From Sclerodactyla briareus (lineage: Eukaryota > Echinodermata > Holothuroidea > Dendrochirotida > Sclerodactylidae): a stretch of 64,000 bases of DNA. The stretch is taken from positions 1 to 64,000 of the forward strand of contig JAODTK010005659.1 of assembly GCA_026419785.1 (NCBI GenBank), read 5' to 3'. Position 1 is the stretch's first letter. Every line of letters starts with the position of its first letter. Made by a program: the position numbers and the translations under genes. This document shows positions 46,755-57,538 of this stretch, piece after piece. The notes beneath the pieces are model-generated. The model saw nothing but the letters and a program-made list of their open reading frames with translations, ran no database searches and was not told the DNA's origin.

Positions 46755-47345
46755 CGTTCTCTGCTGAGGTAGGTCTCGTCCGCTCTTATCCGTGGACCCT
46801 ATTATTCTTTGGCGCAGTTATCACCTTCACGTCGCACGCGCTTTCCGAGCCGCAAGTTCGCTTGACGCGCCCGACCTGTACGTGAGGGACAGAACCAAGG
46901 CCCGTTTACGGAGCAAACCGGATCACCCCGAGTAGCCGTGCTCTCTGCAGCCGTTCTCGGCCGTCTTATCCGTGGACCCAATGGCTTACTTAGACGCAGT
47001 CATCACCTTCACGTCGGACGCGCGGTCCCACGGACGCCAGCACGATCTCTCGATCGACCCGCCCGGTCCGCTGAGAGACAGAACCACGGCCAGTTTATGG
47101 AGCAGCCGGCTCACCCCGGGTAGCGTGCTCTCTGCAGACGCCTGTGCCGTCTACTCCGTGGACCCCATGACTTACTCCAAGCAGTCATCACCTTCACGTC
47201 GGACGCTTTTTCCTGAAGTCAGCACTTTCGCTCGACCGACCCGCACCGTTCGCTGAGAGACGAACCGTGGCCATTTACGGAGCAAACCGGCCTTACCGAG
47301 GTAGCCGTGCTCCCTACAGCCGCGCCCTGTTATAGACCGGGCTAG
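46755..47345. repeat. Three ~190-200 bp tandem units, family 1 copy B
   Basis: Repeats CCGTGGACCC, CACCTTCACGTCGGACGC, GTTTACGGAGCAAACCGG and GTGCTCTCTGCAG. Same unit number as copy A. Confidence 0.7.
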
Positions 47346-47399
47346 GCCGGACCACGCTGACAGCGGAGTGCCACGGAGGTGGGGCGTTCCGTGTTCATA

Positions 47400-48290
47400 C
47401 CGGGACTTGTCTCCTAGAGACTCCAGAGCGGGTCTGCCCTTCAGAGGCGTGAACCGCCTCTCCGGCCATTCCCGAAACCGGGTTCTGCTCTTCGGAACCG
47501 GTACGGCTCTCCAGAGCAGTGAGCCGTCTCTGCGGCCGTCTCGAGCCGTGTGGCGACCTCTTCCGACCCTCGGGGGCTGTGGTCGGACTTATCCGGCCCT
47601 CCTGATTTAGATGGGCTCTCCCGAGCCCATGGTCGGCCTTCCCGGTTTCCAGTACGGGGTTGACTATATCAGCCCGCCTGCGCCAGACGGGCTCTCCGGC
47701 CCGAGGGTTAGCCCCTACCGACCCCTACGAGGCCTTCGTCCCATCTCCGACTCTCACATGAGCCAGATAAACTCTCCAGAGACGCGGTTCCGATTACCCG
47801 TCTCTCTGGAGCCGCGGATCGACGCTTCAAGCCATCTGAAGCAAGTCCCGTGCGAAGTGGTGCGCTAGCCAGGGCTTGCATAGCGGAGCCCGACTCTTCC
47901 TGCCCTCCTGTGTGGAGATCGGCCATACAGAGACGAGGATCGGGACCCGCCGACTCACCCAGAGCAGTGTCAGGACTCTTCACTGCCCTCCCTGGGTGAG
48001 ATCGCTCTACCGAGCCGAGGAACGAGCCTGCCGACTCCAGAGAGTGGTCACCACTATTCTGCGGCTCCATTGGGCATCGATCCCTGGGATTGGTTCACCC
48101 GGAGCTTCCATAGCCCGAGTCCGACTTCCCTGCCTCCTATGTGTGAGGTGGCCTACCGAGCAGGGATCAGGGCTGCGACTCTTTCTGCCATCCGGCGCAG
48201 ATCGATCTCCCGAGCGTGGTGGGTCACCGTGTCAGGACGATTTAGGCCCTCCCGGGCCAGATTGGTACTCCAAAGCCTGCGTGCAGCCGC
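47400..48290. repeat. ~75-85 bp tandem array, family 1 copy B
   Basis: Counterpart of 15,410-16,230, with GATTTAGATGGGCTCTCCCG, CTGCCCTCC(T) and GAGATCG words repeated. The 279-codon frame starting at 47,876 is not kept in copy A. Confidence 0.6.
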
Positions 48291-48946
48291 CGCAACTACC
48301 CTTGACATTCAAGCCAGGTCAGCTCTTCGAGGTGGTGGGTCGACCCCACGGCGGTCCGTGGGTCGGGTTCACACGTCAGAGTCTTACCTCTGCACCGTCG
48401 GAATTCTATCCACGGGTGAGCGTACAGGTGTGGGTGTCCGGTGCGGTCACGGCACTGGTACTGGTGAAAGAGAGACAGTTGTTCGTTAACGGTGAATCAA
48501 ATTCTTCTTCCCATGTAGCAGCTTTTCTTTCCGGAATCAAGGCTTTCTCAATCCGTGGGATAGAGAGCCTTGCAAGGCCGTATATCTCTGGCAGGTTCGC
48601 TGGGTTCACAATGTGCCACTACCCCGTTGCACGCGAGCCTGGAGAGTCGGCCCTCTCGTTCCCCCGAGCTCCGCTTCTTCGCGAGCGGTATGCGAGCGTA
48701 TGCTGTGGGGTTTAACACACGACGTTCGTTTCATGCGGTCTTCTCCAACACAGCCTCGGCCTAGCTGGCTACGAGTGGCTTGGAGATCGTCTAGCATTGA
48801 GACGCAAGACCCGATACAAGAACCCTGTTTACGTGCCGGATCACGGACACCCCCGCCCACACAGTGGCCTGTGTCACGTGTGGCGTGCACTCCCCACAGT
48901 GCACTAATACAGGGCCTGGTATTACGTGCCAGGTCAACGTGATATA

Positions 48947-49255
48947 GATTCACAAATCACTTATCTGTGTTGTGAAATGTCTGTGAACTACGAATACTTA
49001 CCCAATATTGGACGTACCCACCCTCCGTCCCCACTTCCGGGCCAAAGGGGCGCCTCCTTCGTCGGATCGCGGGCCTTCGCCCCTCACTCCCTTGGACGCC
49101 TTGCCTAGAAAAAATAAGAAGGACGATAGGGTTGCCAGCCCCGCCGACTAATGTAAAACGTTGCCAGATTGTTCAAGGGCGCGGGGTGGGGTCGCAAAGT
49201 GCAAGATGGGGAAGTTCGTAGTCACAGATTCACAACCAGTAAGTTTTGTGAAATC
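48947..49255. repeat. Right-hand module of family 1 copy B
   Basis: Left arm GATTCACAAATCACTTATCT...CTGTGAACTACGAATACTTA. The right arm, ending GTAAGTTTTGTGAAATC, is its inverse. The middle carries GGACGCCTTGCCTAGAAAA and AAGGACGATAGGGTTG. Confidence 0.65.
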
Positions 49256-49264
49256 TGCATGTCA

Positions 49265-51300
49265 CTCTATCTATCTTATCTTCATCTAATCTATCTATCT
49301 ATCCAGTGTTTAAAATTGCCTTTTCGGCCGCCAAATGTCATCTGTCATGGATGTCGACCAAATTTAGACACAATGTTCATTGACCCAGTGGGACATGGTG
49401 ACTTTGTAAAGGTCAAGGCTCTCAAAGGTCATTAAAGGGGCAGTTTAGGCCATTATTCAAAATGATTTCCTCCTACAAATGGTTGGTTGCACAGTGCTGA
49501 TGTTTGGACATAATGCTGGCCTAACAGCCTTACCTTCGTGGTGTCAGAATTTGCGATCCACGGCCCTTTGGGCCCAAGGGTCCAATTTATGAAATTTCAC
49601 CAATGGGTACTTGAAATGCATCTCCTCCACAAGCTTCAATTGATTTTCTTAAAGTTACATGTAATGTTCCTTGGTAATGGACATTAGGGGTGTTCAAGAA
49701 TGTTGGCCCTAGGCCGGTTTGGACCATAGGGCCCAGTATGTGATATGCCGCAAAATATTGTATCTCCATACACATCTAGTAGCACCAGTATGATGTTTGT
49801 CATAATAATAGTCTAGTTAGACATACCTTTTGGGTGCTCAGGATTTTTTTTTGGTCAAGAGTCCGACTGGGCCCGGGGGCCCATTTTGTGATATTTCAAA
49901 CAATGGTGATTGGAAGCATCTTCTCCTTCAAGCTTCAATTGTTCTTATTTGAAGCTCCAGGGGAATGGTCTGTAGTAGGGTCTGGGGGTTTGTTCAGGAA
50001 TTGGTCCCCTGGGCCCGTTTGGGCCCGGGGGCCCCATGCATTATATGAAATACTGCAAATCTGTCTCTACCGACAATAATTTCGTTGCACCATGCTGATT
50101 GTTCGGTCATAATGATGGTTATATAGCCGTACTTAAAGTGGCTCAGGGATTTAACCAAGGCCCAGGTGGGCCCGAGGGACCATCCTGTGGATTAGGCAAA
50201 TGTAGTTCTCTATTAGTTTGGTGCATTATGAGGACATTCACTCATAATGATGGTTAACAGTTGCACCCCCGGGGTGGTCGGGAAAGTTTATTAAACCGGT
50301 TCCCCACTTAGGCCTGAGAGCCCATTCATGGAATTTCACACATTGGTGAGGGGTCCATAAGGGAATTTGCAAACTTTTGCGCCTTCAGGGCCCAATGGGG
50401 CCCATCATGGCAAATCACGCAAATGTTTCTACCGGATTTTGTTGCACAGGTCCGTTGCTGATGAACATGGTCAATAATGGACATTCTAATAGCATTACTT
50501 CAGGGTTTTCTTGGAGTTTTTTAGACTTAAGGCCCCCAAGTGGAGCCCGGTGGCCCATCATGTGCAATCATGCCAAAAAAATGCTTCTCCTACAACGTTT
50601 TTGGTGCACATTGCTGATGTCCGATCATGAGATGGAATGGCCATACTAGCTATACTACAGCCCACAGCCTATCTACCCTGTCCAGTTCGTCAAACATTCC
50701 TTTTGGCTCCCAAAACAGGTCATTCTGTGACAATGTCAACCCAAAATTGGGCACATGTTATGGACCCTGGGACATTCCACTTCGAGGAGGTCAGGGTTCA
50801 AAAACGGCAACAATACAGGCCATTATGTGTAAATTTCAAGATGAATCTACTTAAAGACACTAGATTTCCTTGTAAAACTGTGTCATTAATGTTTCTTGGG
50901 CTTTGGAGGTGCTCGTTTCAGCTTGTTCACAGATTTTAGATGCAACAACATATAGTGTTGTTAGAATTTAACCATAAGATCTGATAAAAGAAGCAAAAAC
51001 CAGTCATTATTCGATGGATTTGACCACTTGCGACCCAATGTTCATTTTCCCAAATCGCCTTTTTCCTCTCTCGATTGGGTCATCTTTGATGGCTATTGTA
51101 CCAAACTGAGTAACAATGTTTGTGACTGCTATTGACATCCCGGTGGGCATATGAAAAACCAATGTCAAGACATTAACAGGGGCACAATGGGCCATTGTTT
51201 GAAAACTGTATTCCTGGACCGTCAGATCGTGACATCTTCGTCTTCGTAATTTGTGCGGGTGTGAGCTACAGACACCATGTGGTGCTCTAGTTCAATGCTC
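49265..51300. repeat. Repeat family Z, long copy with GGGCCC-rich interior
   Basis: Opens with CTATCTATC repeats (to 49,302) and the Z module (ATTGCCTTTT, ACACAATGTTCATTGACCC, AAGGTCA, TAGGCCATTAT). The interior (about 49,550-50,650) repeats blocks with CTGGGCCCGGGGGCCC, GTGATATTTC, GGTTGCACAGTGCTGATG and CATAATGATGG every ~300 bp. Two more Z modules follow (from about 50,675 and 51,030). It closes with GTGAGCTACAGACACCATGTG near 51,260-51,290. There is no coding content. Its ends match the short copy at 3,926-4,475. Confidence 0.65.
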
Positions 51301-51669
51301 GTCAGGCAAGATGTGGTTCCTTGAGCACGAACAATCAATCCGCGCTCACCGATGCGCGTAGTTTGTATTAAACGCAATTACCAAAGGAAGAATAGGATGA
51401 ATCCCTGTTACCAAATTGCAAGTCATGCTTATGCTCTACCAAGGCTATTGATAATGCAGCATCGGACAATCGCCCAGCCTCTCTAAATCTGCTTTCAAAG
51501 CTAAGAGAGGCTCTCGGGATTAACTCAGCAGTGAGAACTCAATAATAAGAACATTGTCAAAAGAGTAACGAAAAACACGCCGGTCTCTTTGCCTCTTTTC
51601 TCCCCGGAGAACAGTTTTACCTCGAAATTTTGCCAATTTTAGCGCCGTGGTGTTGGTCGCTATGACAGG
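51301..51669. other. No recognised feature
   Basis: Sequence between repeat Z and the possible right terminal repeat. No motif seen. Confidence 0.35.
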
Positions 51670-51802
51670 AACTATCTTGGCTAAAGTTACGAACAAAATT
51701 ACGTTACGCGTGTTTCGGGATACAACCTGTTCGTGAAATACGCTGGTAAATTGGACTTACGCAAGAAACTTTGCGTAAAGTTACGTTGTGAAGACGGACC
51801 CA
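51670..51802. repeat. Possible terminal repeat, right counterpart of 43,607
   Basis: Rich in TTACG/CGTAA words and ends GTTGTGAAGACGGACCC, an approximate inverse of GGGCCGTATCACGAAC. The match is loose and no target-site duplication was identified. Confidence 0.3.
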
Positions 51803-52246
51803 GAACGTTTGCAAAAACAAATCCTGAGGCCACAAGAATGGCAATTCAAGAAGTACTTACAATTAATTGGAGCGTCAGGGACTGGGACAAGATATATTTT
51901 GTTTTTCATTGGTAGATCATATAGCGTGCTATGCTTGAATCAGGAACTGTGGTGCTAGGGTGTAATGTAGGTAGGATAAGTCAAACAAGAGATCAAAGAA
52001 AAGATTTCCCTGATGAGAAATTTTGATGAGAAAAATTCAAATCTCTCAGGAAAGAATTTTCTCGAGGTAAATTCTGTTTGAGAATTCCCGCCCAAACAGC
52101 AGATGGGGCCCTATCCCACCCTTAAGCACCACCACTACCCCTGATCCCCACAGCTGTGTTAGTTCGTAAATATCCAACACAGGAGTTTTTATTTTAAAAT
52201 TGTGTGATTCATGATTATTGTATTATTTTATTTTTCTCTGTTGCAG
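51803..52246. other. No recognised feature
   Basis: AT-rich sequence that ends in TATTTTTCTCTGTTGCAG, a strong polypyrimidine tract and splice acceptor for the next entry. Confidence 0.4.
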
Positions 52247-52355
52247 TTCAAGTTCCTTCACCTTTGAAAACAGAGATTTTGTAATGCAAAAGGGACGTGG
52301 TGGAACACCCCATCCGAATATATTAGGTTACAACCCACTTCTATATATCATTAAG
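52247..52355 (+). CDS. Candidate internal exon, unknown protein
   Basis: A TTTTTCTCTGTTGCAG acceptor precedes and AAG|GTAAGT, an ideal donor, follows. The 109 bp are open in one frame: one base completes the previous codon (phase 2), then 36 codons, ending in phase 0. Residues include FTFENRDFVMQKGRG and HPNILGYNPLLYIIK. This is the best splice-bounded segment in the window. I do not recognise the protein. The exon at 26,229 leaves phase 1, so the two cannot be directly joined. At least one unseen exon would be needed if they belong to one gene. Confidence 0.45.
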
Positions 52356-53049
52356 GTAAGTTAATGGGCTTCCAGTTGTTTGGTAATAAGGTGATTGCTT
52401 CTTCAGAATAGTTTAACAAAATAATTTTTATTTTTTAATTGATTGAGTGAGTGTTAGATCCCACCAAGCTTCACAGAAGAGAGAATTTGCATATCTTTTG
52501 TGAATGTACAAAGGACGAATGGTGTCAACATTCTGTGGGAATGTGATGAAATGAGGTCATTAGAGGGTTAAACCATACTGTATCAGTTCAAAGAAGGTGC
52601 CCTGAGCAGATGCTAACACTTGAAGCAGTCTGTCTTTCAGACATTGATCCTCAAGCTAGCACATGTATAGAATGACACATGGTTGAGGTGATTCTCGGCC
52701 AATGTCGTTCAAACAAAATGCTTTGAGCAGTGAATGCAGTTATCCAAACATATGGAAGAACACCACTTTTAATGTAATGATGCCTGGGATTTTTGTGGTA
52801 GCCAGATAACCCAGAACGACCAAATATTGACAAAAAAACTAGTTTTGGACCTTTGTCTAGTTTTCATCTGCTCCTTATTGGGACTATAAAATCACACTTT
52901 ATTTAAAACACTCACATGACGCCTTCAGTAGGGCATGAGCTCTGTTGAAATGCATACGATATTCAAAAGGATAATTTGTTTGTGATATAAATAGCACAAA
53001 GTACATGGAGACCACATAATATAAATTTTTTCAATGTGTTCATATTTTG
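52356..53049. other. No recognised feature
   Basis: Intron-like AT-rich sequence. No coding or repeat signal recognised. Confidence 0.35.
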
Positions 53050-53770
53050 CTGACTACCTGCCTCGTGGGTAAGCTCCAGGGTGCCCGTTCCAGTGATTAC
53101 CACACATTTGCATGTAATGCATCTCCTCTAAACATTCTTGATTTTTGTGTAAAGCGAAGATACTGGTTCTTGGGGGTAGGGTAGTGCGCCATGGGGGATT
53201 GTTGCGGATTTGTGAAATCTCGCAAAATGTTCTTCTCTACAAACTTTGGTGCACAGTGATGATGTTGGTCATAATGATGCTATAATAACCAACACCTGAG
53301 GTGTTCAGGATATTGGTCCACGCCCACTTGTTGCCTTGGCCCATTTTATGAATATCCACATAATGTGATGGAAAGGAATCTCCACTTATTGTACCAAGGC
53401 CCAACATGGACCCTAGGGAAAATTGCCTGTGTTTGACGCCTAATAGCCAGTGCTTTGACGGATGCTGTCCATCTATCGAAATTTGACACAATGTATTTAA
53501 AAACTCTGGGTGACCATAGCCTTAGTATCGAAGGCCAAGGTCAAGAGAAATAAAGAAGCCTAAATGGCGGCCATTGTGTGGAAATGGAAATTTCTCAAAC
53601 TAGTATACTCCAGCTTGGGGAGTTAATGTCGTGATAGGTAATTCTGTGATGAAATGGTGAAATATTCTGCAAATCTGCATGAATAGATGCTCTTTGCCAA
53701 AACAGACCTGTTTGTTACATTTGTGCAGATTGAGCTAAGCCCATGGGGCTCTAGTTTGGTAAAAACTATA
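53050..53770. repeat. Repeat family Z, partial copy
   Basis: Contains TGTAATGCATCTCCTC, TTTGGTGCACAGTGATGATG, GTCATAATGATG and a Z module (TGCTGTCCATCT, ATTTGACACAATGT, AAGGCCAAGGTCA, GGCGGCCATTGTGTGGAAAT). It closes with GAGCTAAGCCCATGGGGCTC, the family's end motif. The order is as in 49,265-51,300. Confidence 0.6.
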
Positions 53771-54029
53771 TCAAGAAAGAAATTATTACAAGTGGTGGTT
53801 TCAGCAGATTGTTTGTTCTCTCTGAAGGGGGGCTACCTCTGTAGGTGTAACCCTGCCAATGCCCTTGTATGCTATGTTGCAGGAATTTCCTCCAAAAAAG
53901 GGTCTTATACGAGGCGAGTCTATATTAACCGGTTACCTAATCGGCCGAAGGGAAGGACTCCTGTGAACTGACCTTGTCACACAAAAATTGGAAGGATCCA
54001 AAGGGTGTGCTTGATGCCATCATTTCATC

Positions 54030-54200
54030 CTAAGCTCTTCAATGTAATAATAATAATAACAATAATAATTATATATAATACTTAAGAATAATAATAATAA
54101 TATGTGTTTAATGCAGCCACACATGCCAAAAAGGGCTCTTGGCACTTCACAGTTTAAAAACAGGAAATCCCCTGTCAAACACTGAACCTGTCTGAAGAAC
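54030..54200 (-). mobile_element. LINE/SINE 3' tail with (TTA)n
   Basis: On the minus strand the sequence reads GTGAAGTGCCAAGAGCC, then TGTGTGGCTGCATTAAAC, then ATTATTATTATT tracts (plus-strand 54,041-54,104). This resembles the ...GCGCTATATAAA...(TTA)n ends of L2-like LINEs and their SINEs. No coding part is attached. Confidence 0.5.
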
Positions 54201-55239
54201 AGCAAGAGTTAAATAGTACTAAAAACGAGGAAAAAGGAGGAAAACGACGAAAAAAATTAAACAAGGATAAAAATTCAAGCCCAAATAATTTTAGAATCGA
54301 ATGATGCTTTTGTCTCGCCTGATGAAATTCAGGAGGGACCTTAGTAGTCCCTTATGGCATGTATGTGTGTGGGTATGGTGTGTGTGGTTTCACACTTGCT
54401 GTAGCAGGGATACTTTCTAACGGTTTAGTGAATGACCGACAAAATTTTCAGGGTAGCATTGGGGTTGAGAACACGATTGATTAGATTCGGGACAAAATCA
54501 ATAATCAAGTACGGTAATTAGCCATTTTATGAATTATTGTTTAGGCTCGTTAGCAAGATTACGGATGAACCGTAGGTGCTATGGGTACTTGATTTGGCAC
54601 AAGATGCGGATTATAAGTAGAGAACTGATAGATTTTCAGCCGAAAATAATGTAATTAAGTCGTCACAATTTGCTAATTTATGCGAAATTCAAAAGTTTGT
54701 CGAATTTTCACGGAACTGGTGAAGGTCTACCTTCAGTCCCAAAACGTTTTAAAAAGAATCGTGGTCAATGGAGTCTTTCAAATACATAATACATACATAC
54801 AAATATTTATATGCGGCTGCTCATCAAGATCGCAGCGCAGTTAAACCAATTAACGATAAAACACATAGTATTGATACAGTAATGTTTTGAGTTTTCTTGA
54901 AGATGCTTACAATCCTGACAAACTTTAAAAAATGATGCATGAATGATACAAATTTCACTGTACTAATGGCTAATTATGAAAAATCTTCAAGTTGCTGGGA
55001 TTTTCATGAAGCCTGGGGGGATGGTTCCCTTGAGTTCCAAATTTTTTTTATCATGGATTCGGGTCAGGGAGGTCATTCACAAAGATTATAATTTGCAAAT
55101 TATGGATAATTTTAAAGTTTGACGGATTTTCGTGAAACTTAATAAATTGCCCAAATTTGCTACTTTGGCAATGAGTCACTTTCCACAAAACTTTTACTAT
55201 TTTAGTAGACATTGTCAATAATCAGTCCCCAAATATGAA
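54201..55239. other. No recognised feature
   Basis: AT-rich repeat-like sequence with a GT-rich stretch at 54,362-54,392. No gene signal. It contains direct TTTTCA(C/T)G(A/G)AA words but no clear array. Confidence 0.35.
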
Positions 55240-55246
55240 ATTGGTC

Positions 55247-55292
55247 ACCCCCCCCCCACCCCCACACCCCCCCCCCCCCCCCCCCCCCCCCC
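55247..55292. repeat. Poly-C tract
   Basis: Nearly unbroken C-run of ~45 bases with a few A interruptions. The exact length is unreliable in noisy assemblies. The complementary strand could form a G-quadruplex. Confidence 0.8.
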
Positions 55293-56762
55293 TCTGATTA
55301 GAGGCTGTTCTGTTTAAATCTAATTCGAAACTTAAAGCGGGCATGGAAAGGTATTGTAATTGTGCATGGTGAAGAATAGAAGTAAGCATAAATCGCGCAA
55401 CCAGGCGAGAAACTGGGGGTGAGCGCCTTGTTATGTGGTCATAGTGAGCGACGCATTCTAATAGAAGGGCACAATCACTAAAACATGATTCACACAACTA
55501 CACACTTGTATTGAGATATGAGGAGGTGTGTTGGAGGCACATTGTACTAACAAATGAAGTGGATCAGATAGGCATCTGTAGAAACATAACAAAGTGAGGG
55601 CTCAGGGTTTAGTCCTCTTAAGTCGAAGACGACCAACTTTTGACAAAATTTCTCTTTAGACTCACAGACTCTCTGAATGTCAGGGGCTTCCATTAGGTTC
55701 ATTATCGTCATTCGTGTCAGTGTTATCACCATGATCTCATGGCACTGTCCTCATTTTAAGCATGGGGGGTCTCAGATATGACAATAAACTGTTATCACAA
55801 TAAAAACAAATGGCAGACATTTTGGGTTCATATTTGTGAGCAACGACTGTTGAGGCTGTGAGTGGTGGTGGTGAGCAATTGTATTCGGAGTTATTAGGTG
55901 ATCAAGTTCTAACATTTGCAGTTACAACAGTATTATACATAGAAGAATCTAAAACCTGGCTGTTTGGCCCCTCATACCTTGGAGATTTCTGGAAAATTTT
56001 GAACTGTATGGGAAGATGTTATTGCTGAGCAATTAACCCACTGACATGTATGGAAGGGAACAAAGAGGGTCTGATATTGGTATTGTGTATGATGCATCGT
56101 GTTGAGAACAATAGGATCTTAATGAAAGACTAGGATGATCGTAAAATAGTTGGTCAGTCTATCATTGACAGGAAAATGGGTAATGGGGGTGGTCAGGGAA
56201 AGTTGCGGTCAAATGTCATCAGGAGGTGATTTTTGCCATTTTGCAAATCCTACATACAAACGTATGATCCTAGAATTTGTTGGTATATTAATTTGAAATG
56301 TGGCTGGATTCTAGTATTATCAGCTTTAGGTTCAGGGGAGTAGTATGGCCTGGGTATTTCCTGAGTTGTAAGAGAGGCAGCCCCAGTATAGTGGGTTTAA
56401 TTCTATCTACCTAGACATTACTAATTTCAAAATAGGGGGGTTTTGTAACAAAGACATTGTCGAAAATTTGCCTATGCCAGTGTGTAGTTACCGCATTTTC
56501 TGCTGGGAAGTTTCAGGATTTGTATAAGTATCAATATACCATAAATCTAGCAGTGTGTTAGAGTTGTGGGGTGGTTACAAGAACAATGCCAGAAACTGTT
56601 TGTTTTTGCATTGGTTTGTGTTCTATTTGAAGTAGTGCCGTTGTCTGAAAAATTAGGGTGTGGGTATCTGATAATTTTGTGTCACAAGTGACACTATCTA
56701 CTTGTCAAATAGGAGAAATTTCACTGTTACAATTCAATCTTGCTGGGACTGATGCTGTCTTC
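55293..56762. other. No recognised feature
   Basis: About 1.5 kb of AT-rich sequence with only short frames. Confidence 0.4.
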
Positions 56763-56888
56763 ACAACCCCCTCACCACCCCATCACCCCATCGTACACCC
56801 ATCACCCCACGTCATCAGCCCAATCATCAACCGCATCACCCCACTCGGCCCCCAATCATCACCGCAATCAACCCACTCATCCACCAAT
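56763..56888. repeat. CACCCCAT-type minisatellite
   Basis: Degenerate repeats of CACCCCATC/CAATCATCA words give a Pro/His/Thr/Ser-rich frame that is not a credible protein. Confidence 0.6.
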
Positions 56889-57201
56889 GGACCTGACACA
56901 TGGAATCACCTACTCTAATGCTAGACATCAACTACATGGAGCAGAATAATCGTACCCAGTTGATAGTGACGTCTGCTGTATTGTTCACTGCAGTTTGATA
57001 TATCACAGCATGACTCAAAAAGCCTACTCTAACTTTGAAAAACAGTAGTGGTGTGTAAATGGTTTGTGAGGATAAAAGCCACTGATGGGTAACAATTCCG
57101 TTGCCATTCGTACAAAATTCAAGAGACTGGAGCGTGAACACTTCAAGGACCAACATTTCTGCCTATGTAGTATACAGGTTATGTGAAGTCTGTATATACC
57201 A

Positions 57202-57289
57202 ACATTCTTGCAATATGGGCAATTGGAAAGTACTAAGTGGCATTATGATGCTTATATGTAACATTCTTGGAATATGGGCCATTGGAACT
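57202..57289. repeat. 58 bp-spaced direct duplication
   Basis: AACATTCTTGCAATATGGGC at 57,202 and AACATTCTTGGAATATGGGC at 57,260 each continue with (A/C)ATTGGAA. Confidence 0.75.
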
Positions 57290-57538
57290 GCTAGTGCATT
57301 TGAAGGACAACTGCAGTACAAATTATAAAGAGGCTAAATATGGCAGCTACAGGGAAATGTGCCGGTCTGAACCCAACCTCCATACCAATTGTTCATTTAC
57401 TATTTGGAGGCCTCAAAGTTTGGCAAGTGTTTTGTGGGGATTGAAAGCATTATAAAATAGACAGGTGTAGGCGAGTAACGCCACGTGTATATCCCCGCTG
57501 TTGAGCAAATCATAGGGAAGAAGTATCTAACACCCCCA

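Larger units (their letters stand above)
43849..49255. mobile_element. Large TIR element, family 1, copy B (non-autonomous)
   Basis: Same order of parts as copy A: left TIR from 43,849 (ACTTACCCCATATTGCACTT), pyrimidine tract (44,288), AT-rich array, 76 bp array (44,885-45,180), non-array region, three ~195 bp units (46,755-47,345), ~80 bp array (47,400-48,290), right TIR (49,101-49,215) and module to 49,255. It lacks about 350 bp that copy A has before the 76 bp array. It has about 170 bp extra near 46,525-46,695. The copies differ by frequent indels. No transposase is recognised. Confidence 0.7.

Noticed and set aside
47876-48715. 279-codon frame in family 1 copy B
   Set aside because: It follows the ~80 bp tandem repeat and is broken in copy A. 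No domain is recognised.
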